A stretch of 64,000 bases of DNA from Branchiostoma floridae (taxonomy: Eukaryota > Chordata > Leptocardii > Amphioxiformes > Branchiostomatidae): NCBI RefSeq assembly GCF_000003815.2, contig NC_049986.1:3736352-3800351 (forward strand), written 5' to 3'. This document shows positions 47,571-59,339 of this stretch, in pieces. The translations under genes and the position numbers were made by a program. The notes beneath the pieces were generated by a model. It was not told the origin of the DNA and did no database searches. It saw only the letters and a program-made list of their open reading frames with translations. Each line of letters begins with the position of its first letter. Positions within the stretch are counted from its first letter, which is position 1.

Positions 47571-50500
47571 ATTTGAAGGCTTTCTCAGATGGAGACCTGT
47601 ATATCTATAAAACTTGATTAAAACAGTAACCAATCACTTAGCCTGAATCAATATCCTGAAGAGAATTTTTTAATAAATCAGCGAACCAGGTGTTACCTGG
47701 AAGAGTCCATTCTTACACGGAGGGGTTAATTTCTTCTTTTAAATTCATCTTTGGACTGGTGATTATGTAAAGTCTTTCAGTGGGTGTATTTTTGGACTGG
47801 TCTAATTTGCAATTTTACATGGGGTGTGCTGGAAGAGTCCATTCATGCATGGAGGGGGTATTTTTAAAAATCCATTTTTGGACTTTGGTGATTATTCACT
47901 TCGTGAAACGAAGTGTTTGTAGTCAGTGCTGTTTTGATGTCAGGGGATCGTTTGTCAGCCTGATAACTAGGGAACGCGTGAATGGATGGTTTTGATATTT
48001 GGTATGTGGGTAGGATTAGACATGACGAAGCAATGGCAGGAATTGCGTTACGGCAGGGCGCTCTAGCGGCGTGTTATGGCATGGCAGCGGAACTTCCGGT
48101 TTTGCTATTTTTTGTTTGGGACTTCTTTGGGTGATGATTTTTAAGTGGTAGGTAGCAGGGGCGGTGAAAGTAATTCTTGTTTTAGGTTTTGAGAAGGAAT
48201 AATTCGAGAAGGGGTTGATGGATGTTAATGACTGTAGGTATGCAGATAGCTTACGTAATGATGTACATACTTGTATGCTTGTTATGGAAATTAGGTGGTA
48301 ATTTGCATAATACAATAGGTATGTGTAGAAACCTTCAACTCTCTGTGTCTGTGAACAGAACAGCTCCTTCACGCCAACACAGATTGATCTGATATTTGGT
48401 ATGTGGGTAGCTCTTGAGAAGAAGAAACGTACGAGGCGTTTTTTTTGTCTAGTGGCTTTTGACGGTTTTGCAGGGGATGTTTGTACTTGAAAAATAGTGA
48501 GTAGTGTGCTAAGTGTGGCGATTACGCAATAGTGGTTTATATTTATGAGTTACGTCATTCTGCGTGGGCTGGAGTTGTGCATGGGCCGCGTCCCCATAGG
48601 AAGTGACCCCAAAGGTCATAGTTGCGCAACAGAGGACAGCACGACATATATATACCAGACAATTACAAGGCAATGGTACTATAGGGACAGTACATTATAC
48701 ATGATGGGGTGTAAACGTTTCCTATAAGATTTGATAATCTGTAGATTAAGGGCAATATTGTTTACAGGGGCCTATATTATACGTTTTAAAATGGTTGTAC
48801 ATGTAACAGTTACTACCGGTACAATGCATTGTTGAACAAAGCAGGGTTTATGTTTTCACAGTAACTTGCAGTCATTGATGAGATTGTTTATAGGGATTGT
48901 ACATAGAGGATGCACAATGTAGTGGGCTGCATTGTGAAACAAAGAATGCTACATCATCATTGTTGCAAGCAACAAGTCGGCAATAATGATCTGCAAAGGG
49001 GACTGTACAAAGAAAAACTATAATTTATAATATCACTTTGTAGAAACGTCCATGCAATGTGTCAAGTCATCAATATTGACAATATTGATCCGTCAACCCT
49101 TCCCTTGTTATTACCATCTAAAGGGATGATTCGGTTGCGTGCGCGCGGAAAACTTGCTGTCAATTCCGGGAATTTTTACCAATCGGACATACTAGTACAC
49201 AACTCAGTTAGACTAATATTTCTCTCTTTGTTAGTTAGAGTCCATTCCAAGCCATCGTACTGCGGATGTTTGTTGTCATTGTTTAGAATTGATTTTAAAG
49301 TTTTGTAATTATATGTCTAGAATCGACATTTGATACTTCAGAAATATTTTTTAACATTATTTCAATTTTATAAGTATTTCCACGGTCCTGTAAAACTTTG
49401 GAAATATTCCTGGTGTGGAATTAGATACTTCTAATGGTTTCTAAATAATGATAACAGCATTATACCATTATTTACCATTTTCTACCATTTTTGGTAACAT
49501 TTTGTAAATGGGTCAGTGGGCTGGGAAGATAGCAATTCAATCACCCTTGCAAAGTATGGTTGGGTGTCAATGCAACAATGGCCCACCACAAAGGATCCAC
49601 CAGCCCAGCAGTGAAATCTAAAAATATACAGAGGCAACAACAGGGCTTACTTTTATGGGGGCAATAAACTAATTTTACCATTTGGCAAAGTTTAAATGTG
49701 AAAGAATCACACAGAGATTTCACAATTATTCTAAAAAAAATTTTGTACAGTTACTTTCAAAATGTTTCTAAACTTTTTAAATGAATTCAAATAGATGAAT
49801 ATTTTCTTAGTCAATTTAAAATAAAGTCAATTATTGTGGCTTAGATATTCTTTTATTCAACATAATTCAGACTTATTACAAATATCACCTAAACCCTCAT
49901 GGTGACTTGGAATTGACTAATGTGTCTTATCTTTGAGTATCTGCTATTATGAAATGAAGTAGGCGTATAATTTGGGTACCTACTGGCTGGCAAAATACAC
50001 CTAGTTATTATTATTAATATAAACTGTCCTCATTATTTATGCAAATTAGCCCCTGATTTGCATGATAAAAATTGATTATGTAAGGTATCTCCAAAGCTGG
50101 CTCACGGCCCATGACAAAAGCTATCTGCATTCCAAATACCATGACAATCTGTCAACGCAAACTATTCCACTTCAAAGGGATAATACATCTAACGTTACAT
50201 AGGCGCGAAAAAAGTTGTAGAATTCCGAGAATTTCTGCCAATCGAACGTATCATTTTCTGTAAGGCTAGCCCCTGAGATGTCTATAAAAAAACACCCTCC
50301 AACCACCACACCCTAGCCCATTTCACGAAGGTTGAGTTCTGCGAACGCTTGTTTCTTTTAAGTCTTTAGGTGGGGTTATTTTTGGACTGGTCTATTATAC
50401 CTTTTCATGCACCGGGGACCTTTTTTACTAAATTAAATTTTGGATTCGGTTTCTTATTCAAAAGGCCATTTTTTCGTTTCAGTGGGAGTATTTCTGGACT

Positions 50501-52359
50501 GGTCTATTGTGCAGATTCACATGGGGTATACTGGAGTCTATTCTTGCACAGGGGGATTTTGTAAGATTCATTTTTGGGTTAAACCGTCATTAGTAAAACT
50601 GATTTTTCAAACGTGTGATTTTGGAACAGTCTATTGTTGATAGGAAGGGAGATGGCTGAAATATGCTGTATTTGCTCTCAAGCAAATGTCGGCCTGTCTA
50701 GTTGTAAAAACATTCCAAAGATAATAACTCAATAAAGGGAACAGCAGATTTCCATCATGTTGGGCATGCAGGTAGCTAACTGATTTGCATACTGAAAGAA
50801 AAAAAAATGGCAAAAAAAGTTAATTACAAATGACGGGATTTTTTTGCTTCTGACATGTTTAAGCTAATCAATGATGAACATCACCATCCACAAATTATTT
50901 AAATGTGTATGGCATTTGCACAACATCTACAAAATCTTTAAATATTTCATTGAGGTATGAGGTCGCCGAATTCTAGTTTTACATTTATTCTACAATTGAC
51001 AAATTTTGTTATTTGTTCTGTTAGACTCAATTATAGCCAATTATTGATATTCGTGTTGGCTTGTTTGTATTTCTCTGTGTTTTCAGCAATTTTAACGCTA
51101 TGTTCAACTTGCCGTTTATCTGCAACGCTGCCTTTCGTCATTGGGGTGGCAAGTTAACAAATCAGAGGATGCGCAGGGGGGTGAAGTCTGTTAGTTTTGC
51201 TTGACCTTTATTCTGTTTGTGAAACTTTTGGTGCCCCAAAGACCAATACAGAGGTCAAGGGATAGGTGAGGTGAAACTTTTGACGTCTTGTTTACTTTAC
51301 ATATGTCCGATTCTTTGAGACTACAAGGAGGACATCTGAAGAACCAGACGAGTCATGATTTAGACCAACTTTGTTACCAGTACCTTTGAATATTTGATTT
51401 TTTAGCTCTTAATTTACTTGTGGTAATTACTAATGGTTTTACTCAATGTGATAAGTATTTGCTTTGTGTCAGTTTCACTTTGTTTCATCTGGGCAAAATA
51501 CTAGTATAGTTCTTTAGAAAAATACTGTAACTTCCAACGGTTAGCCTACATGGAAGAAGGTACACGGTGGTCTTACATAGTGATTTATTTTTTCCCAATA
51601 AGGTGCAATGGTGGAATGTGTTAGGAGTTTTATTGTACAGGAAACACCATTTAGGATCTGAAGGCAGACTGTTGACTTAGTACTTTGTTTTTGTGTTTAT
51701 TTTCCATGATCCTTTTCACAGTTGTCATAGAAGTACATACAACACTTATATTACCAATACATACTTTTTTTTACTCTATGATTGAAGCAAGTGCCCGCTT
51801 AATAAGTTTAAGCTTTCAACTATTCAACGTTACTAATAGCGTTTTCTTAATCCATGTACATGTTATTTCTCATTGTCTGTTCACAACAATGGTATGGTCA
51901 CTATGCCACTCTTTCAAAAACAAGTTTTGACCATATTGAAAATGACACAAACAAGCTGTAAGATGAGAAAATATATACCATAAATTTCACGCAAAAAGAT
52001 ATTGGAAAACAGATATTACTGTCGTACAATTCCAATACAAGTGAAATACTAACTCAAGGAACAAAAATTGACAATCCATACTTTGTTTTTAGTCATTTGC
52101 ACAACTTTTTGACTACTTGCATAATATCTGGGGGTTTTTTTTTTGCAAGTTGTTTCCGAGGATGTTGTCCATACAATAAAATTGTATTTTCCTTGTAATT
52201 CTATCACTCTTAACAGAACCAAAGCATAATAAATATGCCTTTTGTTTCTCTGTGTGTCTACTTCCTATTTATCCATCTTGGATATGCACTGATAGTCTCT
52301 TGTGTAGGACAAATGTTCAACTTTTCCAGTGACAGGTATACTTTTAATTTTAGTACATT

Positions 52360-52432
52360 TATACTTACTTATACTTAGTATACTTACTTATACTTAGTAT
52401 ACTTACTTATACTTAGTATACTTATACTTACT
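52360..52432. repeat. 18-bp tandem repeat (ATACTTACTTATACTTAG)
   Basis: Three to four tandem units directly abut the left end of the TIR element at 52433. Confidence 0.85.
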
Positions 52433-52936
52433 TAGGCCACAGCAAGTAAATTTTATGGATGACATCCGCGCGCTCATTAATTTTCGCCTGATTTCAGAAA
52501 AAAAAACAAGAATTTTTTCTTCTTCAGGGAAGGCCGGATAGACGAAAATGGGTAAAGGTTGTGTTGTAACCTAATCATTGAATGTAGAATTGACACTAGA
52601 GACTGTGTAGCATTGACTGTAGTTGCAGAGGTGCAGCTTGATAGATAGTTGGAAAAGTGGCACAACTATGGAAGCTATGAGTGTAGAGGCCAACATGGTT
52701 AATGATACCAGTCTACCACACTAGTGTCACTTTAACTACACTGGTGCACTTCTTAAATACAGGAATGAATGCCTTGTTGGCTGTGATGCCATATTTTGTC
52801 ACTTCAAGTCTTGTTACAACGTCTATTTTGAAAATTTTGTTTTTTTTTACCCATCTTGTTTTTTTTCGCCCTATCTCATTATTTTTGCAGTCTGCGGAGT
52901 ATGTCACCCATAAAATTTACTTGCTGTGGCCTTATA
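52433..52936. mobile_element. ~500-bp TIR element
   Basis: AGGCCACAGCAAGTAAATTT at the left mirrors AAATTTACTTGCTGTGGCCT at the right (~33 bp TIR). No transposase ORF is present. Confidence 0.85.
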
Positions 52937-53389
52937 ATAGTAATACTTAGATCCTAAATGATACATGATTATAATTCTGTTGTACAAATAAATTGCACAA
53001 AGTAGATAAATAATTAAATACAGATTGAAACAGTTATCACCACAAATTTAAAAATACAACTTTTAGTTTTAGTCATCCTCCCTCAAAACTGCAAGCACTA
53101 AAACAATGACATTGGCAAATGTGCAGGGCACTGTAAAATTCTTACTGACATTAAACGTACTCTCGTAGCAATATACCTTTGCAGCATGTGAATTATGTCA
53201 ATATATCATTCTAAATCTCTATGTAGTTTAAAAGTACCACTTTCTAAGACATATATGAAGGTTCTACACCCATATAGGTATATACATCCTTGTAACAGTA
53301 ACCTTGTTTGAAGCGAAAATGGTACGTAATGATTCTTTTAGTTTTTCCCTTTCCTGTCACGATCAGTTTTGAACTTGAAAGGATTCGAC

Positions 53390-53597
53390 GACCAAACCCA
53401 CCCATACACCCACCCACCCATACACCAACCGACCAAACCAAACCAACCAACCAACCAACCAACCAAACCAAACCAACCGACCGGCCGACCGACCGACCGA
53501 CCAACCAACCAACCAACCAACCAACCAACCAACCAACCAACCAACCAACCAACCAACCAACCAACCAACCAACCAATCAACCAATCAACCAATCAAC
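53390..53597. repeat. (CCAA)n microsatellite
   Basis: CCAA/CCGA tetranucleotide repeats over ~200 bp, with a CACCC-rich start. ORFs reading PTNQ or VGWL repeats are artefacts of it. Confidence 0.97.
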
Positions 53598-54273
53598 GAA
53601 CTACTTACTAGGTACATTAGATTCATTTCGTTGTTTTTGTGAGTCTTTGTGAGAGGACTAAAAGTTTCTACATTAGTTAGTACAAAAACAGTGTCATCAT
53701 GGGCACCTGCTTGCTTCTCGGCAGGTCATTCAGGCCACAACATTCTTAAAATGATAAACTCAGCACAAAAAAATCGTCAGGAAAACAGAGCCATCTTTGA
53801 CATGATCTACCAGTTCCGTAGAATTGATCACGAAATCTCCTGCCATCCTTTTACCTGTCATCAAAGGTTTGGTATTATATGATGATAAAGATGGCAAAAT
53901 ACAATATCTTAGATGCAAGTTTCCCACAAGCCCTATCTTCTCATGTTTACATTTTGTTCAAACATATTAGAGAGACAAGCAAATGACTCGATATGGCCAG
54001 GAGCAGTTAGTTTGCGGGGAGAAGGACATTGAGATTGACTAGCTTCCACGAGGGTTGTTTCAGTTTAGACTTTGATGAAAAGCTTTAATTTCCTTCAGAT
54101 GTTTGGTTCGTGAAGAGGGAATTCAACGATCGTTTAGCATCCAAACATTGAACAAGTCTTTACATTTACAGCGATTGCTAGTTCAGCCGATGATGTCTCA
54201 TTGATGTGACTGACTATTCGTTTAGTTTTCAGTTTTTTGACAGCCGGCATCTTGTTGAAATGTCGATTTAATT

Positions 54274-56511
54274 TTATTCGTTTATATTTGCGTACAAGAA
54301 ATTCAGCTGTGAGGCATTTGGTTCTGTGCCATAAGAAAGATTTCTAGCATCCAATGATTCAGTGATAGCCTGAGACTGACCCTGTGCTGTCTGATCGTGG
54401 TTATGACCACTGGCACTACCCATTGCTGCGCAAGTGAATGCTGGTTGTTTTGGTAAGGTTTCCTCACCTAAGGCAGATAGCACTTCGTTATTTGATAGAT
54501 TTCCAACTTTGACAGATTGAGCGTTAGCCTGAGACTGGCCCTGCCCTGTCTGATTATGTTGTTTGTCTACATCTTCATACTGGTGATCATGGCCACTGGT
54601 CACTATAGCTACTGTGATGTTTGTGTTGGATTCAGTGATGGCCTGAGACTGGCCCTGCCCTGTCTGATTATGTTGTTTGTCTACATCTTCATACTGGTGA
54701 TAATGGCCACTGGTCACTACAGCAACTGTGATGTTTGTATTGGATTCAGTGATGGCCTGAGACTGACCCTGTCCTGTTCTATCATGACTAGTGACCATTG
54801 TGGTAGATGTTTGGTCGTGGGATGGTGCGGCAACACCTGCGTACATAGTATTTGCCTTTAAGGTAGCTAGAATGTTACGTGGTAGGTTTTCAACTTGCAG
54901 AGACTGAATGATGGCCTGGGACTGACCCTGCCCTGTCTGATCATGACCACTTGTCACTACAGAAACTACTGAGTTTGTGTTGCTACCATCAACATTGGGA
55001 TTTAGTCCTGGAGGGGGATGCAAGGTCCTCCTCTTGTACAAGATTGTAAAAATGATGAGACCAATCAGGCCCATGCCAGCAACTGAACCACCAATAGAAG
55101 CAATGAGAACAGGGAGGGAGAAACTGGGGGATAATTTGTGGGAAATGCCGTCTGGCTTGTCTGAAGCGAATGGAAGGGGCGAAACCCGTGTTGTTCTTGT
55201 TTGCCTAGTTACACCTGCATAACTTACAGTTGAATCAACATTATATTTGATGTACCAGTAATAGCGAGAGGGGACGGGGCAATCGTAACCGTTGTCAGCA
55301 CATTCTGCTGGTCCAATAAGGGGCTGTGATGCAGATGTCGAACCTTCTGGACGTGTCGTTGGGCCAGCAATGCTTACTGCAGTGTTGCCAAACGTAGAAG
55401 ACGTCGACACCGGAAATGAAACGGATAAGGTACTGATGTCAACAGGCAGTGTTGGTGTGGCTGGTTCTTCACATATCAGTTCCTCAGGATTGATATGGAT
55501 AAGCTTTCGTCCCTGCAATCTGGCGGGTCGGGTACATGTTATCTGGTTTTTAAAGGATGAAAATTTAGTAATATTGAGCCTGAACGGAACCATTCTACAG
55601 TCACATTGCCAGGGGTTGTCCTCAAGTGTTATGAAGGAGACAGAAGACAACAGATCAAAAGCTGAAGGTTCAATGGCAGATATGTTGTTTGATCGAAGTT
55701 CCAAAAGTGCCAGTTTGGAAAATGTACCAAACTGAATCATTGTTATCTGGTTGTCGTCAAGGTACAACTCTTGCAGCTGGGGCATATTTTCAAATACATT
55801 AGGCTGAATCATTGCTATCTGGTTTTGGTGCAGATGCAAATCTCGTAGCTTGGGAAGGTCTTTAAATGAACCAGACTGAATCATTGTTATCTGGTTTCCC
55901 CACAAGTACAACATTTCTAGCTGGGGTAGATTTGCAAAAGTACTAGACTGAATCTCTGTTATTCTGTTATTATCCAGCGTTAACAGTTTGAGGTTGATTA
56001 GACTGGCGAATAGACCAGGCTTAATCATATTGATATGGTTTCGGCGCAGTGTCAAACATTGTAGCTGGGTTAGATTTGCAAACGTATTACCATGCAATTC
56101 TGTTATTTTGTTGTGAGACAGGTACAAATATTCGAGCGGGTTTAGATTTTCAAATGCATTTACCTGAATGTCTGCTATGTTGTTCATGTTCAGTCGCAAC
56201 GTTTGGAGGTGGATTAGATTTGCGAATAAAGTAGACTGAATCGTTGTTATTTGATTGTAGGACAGGTCCAACTCTTCTAGCTGTTGTAGATTTGCAAATT
56301 CACCAGGAGGAATACTACTTATCTGGTTATCTTTCAAAACTAATTTGTATATGGTTGGTGACATGTTCTGAGGGATGCTGGTGAGGCCCTGTTGGTTGAA
56401 GCATCTGCAGTCTAATGAAGACCATTGGCAACCACAGTTAGCTTCTGGTATGTTGGGTTCCTTTAGGATGATGAGAAGTAAAATCAGCAGGTGTCGCAGC
56501 TTTCTCCCCAT
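54274..56511 (-). CDS. Leucine-rich-repeat single-pass membrane protein, intronless CDS, 745 aa
   Basis: Likely a cell-surface recognition or adhesion receptor; the ligand is unknown. Residues ~1-24 form a signal peptide. Residues 26-50 are a Cys-rich LRR N-cap (NCGCQW...CRC). About ten 24-residue LRRs follow (~55-300; LxxLxLxxNxIxxI), one of them shortened (~248-268). LRRCT is at ~299-348 (NPWQCDC ... C ... C). A Ser/Thr-rich stalk has a second Cys pair (404, 411). The membrane helix is ~467-491, then KRR and a ~250-residue cytoplasmic tail. The tail holds five GQGQSQA-type repeats and the tyrosines YAGV (557), YEDV (607 and 645) and YANI (740), which look like SH2-binding YxxV/I sites. The ATG at 56511 is preceded by a likely acceptor (TTCTGTTTAG or TTGACAG), so a 5' UTR exon probably exists. 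The stop codon overlaps AATAAA. Not assignable to a named orthologue. Confidence 0.93.
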   Translation of the reverse strand: MGRKLRHLLILLLIILKEPNIPEANCGCQWSSLDCRCFNQQGLTSIPQNMSPTIYKLVLKDNQISSIPPGEFANLQQLEELDLSYNQITTIQSTLFANLIHLQTLRLNMNNIADIQVNAFENLNPLEYLYLSHNKITELHGNTFANLTQLQCLTLRRNHINMIKPGLFASLINLKLLTLDNNRITEIQSSTFANLPQLEMLYLWGNQITMIQSGSFKDLPKLRDLHLHQNQIAMIQPNVFENMPQLQELYLDDNQITMIQFGTFSKLALLELRSNNISAIEPSAFDLLSSVSFITLEDNPWQCDCRMVPFRLNITKFSSFKNQITCTRPARLQGRKLIHINPEELICEEPATPTLPVDISTLSVSFPVSTSSTFGNTAVSIAGPTTRPEGSTSASQPLIGPAECADNGYDCPVPSRYYWYIKYNVDSTVSYAGVTRQTRTTRVSPLPFASDKPDGISHKLSPSFSLPVLIASIGGSVAGMGLIGLIIFTILYKRRTLHPPPGLNPNVDGSNTNSVVSVVTSGHDQTGQGQSQAIIQSLQVENLPRNILATLKANTMYAGVAAPSHDQTSTTMVTSHDRTGQGQSQAITESNTNITVAVVTSGHYHQYEDVDKQHNQTGQGQSQAITESNTNITVAIVTSGHDHQYEDVDKQHNQTGQGQSQANAQSVKVGNLSNNEVLSALGEETLPKQPAFTCAAMGSASGHNHDQTAQGQSQAITESLDARNLSYGTEPNASQLNFLYANINE
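54527..54776. repeat. In-frame 114-bp tandem repeat within the LRR gene tail
   Basis: GCCTGAGACTGGCCCTG starts at 54527, 54641 and (GCCTGAGACTGACCCTG) 54755, exactly 114 bp (38 codons) apart. The unit encodes QTGQGQSQAITESNTN, then ITVA, TSGH and HQYEDVDKQHN. Two nearly identical full units suggest a recent duplication. Confidence 0.92.
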
Positions 56512-56792
56512 GGTGTCCTGTCAACTAAACAGAAGGAGGATCTCATTTAAAACCTCATCAACTTGATATGTCTTGCAATTTGATCTATGGAAGGTATTAA
56601 TTCATTTCATTTTTCATTGCATTTTATTTATCTAACCAGGGACAACATGTCGCCACTCGGGCGGTTTTCAATGATCTCTGCGTACATAACATAAAGCAAA
56701 GGTTCAAAACAACATAAATGCATCGAAAATAAAAGATATTATGCAACAAACTAAAGAAATACATACTAGTAATACAAGCAGCACAATATATT

Positions 56793-57960
56793 AAACTAGA
56801 GTTCGGCGACCTCATACCTCCATGAAATATTAAGAGCATTTGTAAATTTCATGCAATTGACCAACACATTAACATAATTTATGCATGGTGTTGTTCATCA
56901 TTGACTAACGTGCACAAGTATAAAATTCCAATTGTTAATCATAATTCGGTTTTGCAATTTTTACATAAATTATGCAAATCAGTTCCTTATCACCATATTT
57001 GGTATCTGCTTATATTCCACCTACCATAATTTACAAGAGTTACATTTTATTGAAGTCCAGTTATTCCTAATAATGGAATTATACAATTTTCTCACTAATT
57101 AGGCAAATAAGGTCCTCATTTGAATAACATGTATATCTTTATGAACACCTTTGCCCAAGCTACCTGCACGCCTAAAATGATGCCGATTCGTCAATCCTTT
57201 CTGCAGTAATCCTCTTTCAAAATTTGGTATGTCTTCACAAAAACGCCCCTGCAGTTTCGAAATTAATTGTTAGGGGGCTGAAACCCAAATGTCAAGACCA
57301 TATAATGTCCGGGACAAGAGATACATTGCAAAAAGTGCGATGATAGAATATTCTCATTAATTATGCAAGTGACATTTCATGCAGGTAATAAAGGAAATAA
57401 GGTACAAAATGGAATTTGCATATCTATCATGTATAAGAAAACAAAATTAACAGTGTTAAGTGGCAAGACATTTTTTGTACATGTGTTTGATTTAACAGAG
57501 ACTGCTGATCTAACTCTAGATGTAAGCGAGTTCCAAAACACTGCACCACTACATGACATGAATCTCTTCTTGTAGATGAGCTTTGGGTGGATGAGCTTTG
57601 GGTAGTTTTAGTCCACCCTGTGCTCTGAGTCGAGTGTTGTGAGAATGAACCCCCCTTAGCTCTGTGAATAGACCTGAAATGTGGGGAGGGGACATCCCGT
57701 TCAATGCATTAAAAACTAGAGTTCGGCGACCTCATTCCATATTTAGAGTTTTTGTAAATATTATGCAATTGACTTACAATTTACATAATTTATGCACTGT
57801 GATATTCATCATTGACTAACATACACATGTCACAAGCATAGAATTCCCATCAGTAGTCATTAAGCGTATTTGCAATTTTTGTATATATTATGCAAATCAG
57901 TTCCTCATTTGCATATTTGGTATCTACTTATACTTCACGTTAACTCACATGTTTTTGCAT
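56793..57960. repeat. Two copies of an AT-rich interspersed repeat
   Basis: 56793-57030 and 57712-57960 both run AGAGTTCGGCGACCTCAT ... TCATCATTGACTAAC ... TATGCAAATCAGTTCC ... ATTTGGTATCT. A third, reversed relative ends near 50985. The DNA between has no recognised gene. Confidence 0.75.
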
Positions 57961-57978
57961 TACGAAGTCCAGTCTAAA

Positions 57979-58298
57979 NNNNNNNNNNNNNNNNNNNNNN
58001 NNNNNNNNNNNNNNNNNNNNNNNNNNNNNNNNNNNNNNNNNNNNNNNNNNNNNNNNNNNNNNNNNNNNNNNNNNNNNNNNNNNNNNNNNNNNNNNNNNNN
58101 NNNNNNNNNNNNNNNNNNNNNNNNNNNNNNNNNNNNNNNNNNNNNNNNNNNNNNNNNNNNNNNNNNNNNNNNNNNNNNNNNNNNNNNNNNNNNNNNNNNN
58201 NNNNNNNNNNNNNNNNNNNNNNNNNNNNNNNNNNNNNNNNNNNNNNNNNNNNNNNNNNNNNNNNNNNNNNNNNNNNNNNNNNNNNNNNNNNNNNNNNN
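57979..58298. other. Assembly gap (320 N)
   Basis: 320 undetermined bases; ORFs spanning it are meaningless. Confidence 1.
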
Positions 58299-58572
58299 TC
58301 AGAAGGTTTTTTTGGAAAAAAAGGCCCCTGCTATACCAAAAGTAACCGCTCGGGAGCCTTGTGTGATTTCTTTCTGGGCACAGGAGCTATCTAACACTCA
58401 AAAAATTGTGCCCATAGCGTGTTCAGAACATGGGATAGCAAAACCGGAAGTTGCGCTGCAGTGCTAAGGAAAGCCGCTAGGGGCCCCCAAATCTAATCAT
58501 TTTCAGCTTTCACCACACCCTACCAACACACAAAGTATGAAACTAATCCACCCAGCCGTTCTTCAGTTATCT

Positions 58573-58586
58573 TGTTTACACACACA

Positions 58587-58628
<42 letters not shown>
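58573..58628. repeat. (CA)n microsatellite
   Basis: Nearly pure CA dinucleotide run of about 55 bp. Confidence 0.95.
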
Positions 58629-58630
<2 letters not shown>

Positions 58631-59339
58631 CAGATCTATAGACAAGCACAGGGTAAAATGTAACCTCCATAACATTTCATGGAGGTAAATATAACCTCCA
58701 TGATATTTAATGGAGGTAATAACTACCGCTTTATTCCTCTTATGGATTATTAAAAGTTCACACAGAAAATAAAATGTTGTCAGTCTCAAATTATCATCCC
58801 AGTAACTTGTTTTCTTCTTAAACCGTTGACAAAATTTACCTTAAGACGCTAGAAAACAAGAGGATTAAATCGGAATGGTCTACAGTCAGAGATTTGAAAA
58901 ATGGCTACTACGTGCTTCATTGCTTGTTTTCGCACTTTGTAAAAAAAACACGTTTGATTACTGTGACTTTAGTGATGCGGCTAAGTTGATTGTCTGAAGC
59001 TGGCCTCTTGAATATCAATACGTTGTTTACCCCACTTTGATGACGTTTTCAAGGATTTTACTTGCACGTTCTAACATTAGATAATAAAATCAGCAGAAGG
59101 AAAGAAAATGTAACACTTCGCTTAACTGGCTCTACATCACTTTTTCCTGAAACAATCAAATAAAAAACAGACCGTTTGTTTTCTGGCCACGAAAACACAG
59201 GGAAACACAAGCACATACATCTTTTTTTTCAGATGCGAGCGAAAACATTTGTTTTTCATGGACTCCGAGAGAGAGATAAAATGTTGCTTGGCTTTTTGTT
59301 GAATATTAGTACAAACAGTCTGTTTTTAGTTACAGAAAG

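Larger units (their letters stand above)
47571..54270. other. Gene-free, repeat-rich stretch
   Basis: I see no splice-flanked or conserved coding segment. Two stretches (about 47750-47895 and 50360-50560) share TTTTTGGACTGGTCTA and CATGGGGTGTGCTGGA-type words, and TGATATTTGGTATGTGGGTAG occurs near 47993 and 48392, so older interspersed repeats dominate. 50640-50990 is an inverted relative of the repeats at 56793 and 57712. Confidence 0.55.

Noticed and set aside
53244-53652. ORFs of VGWL and PTNQ repeats
   Set aside because: They translate the (CCAA)n microsatellite in different frames; no flanking conserved sequence.
54517-54861. 114-aa plus-strand ORF with hydrophobic repeats
   Set aside because: Antisense shadow of the LRR gene's 114-bp repeats.
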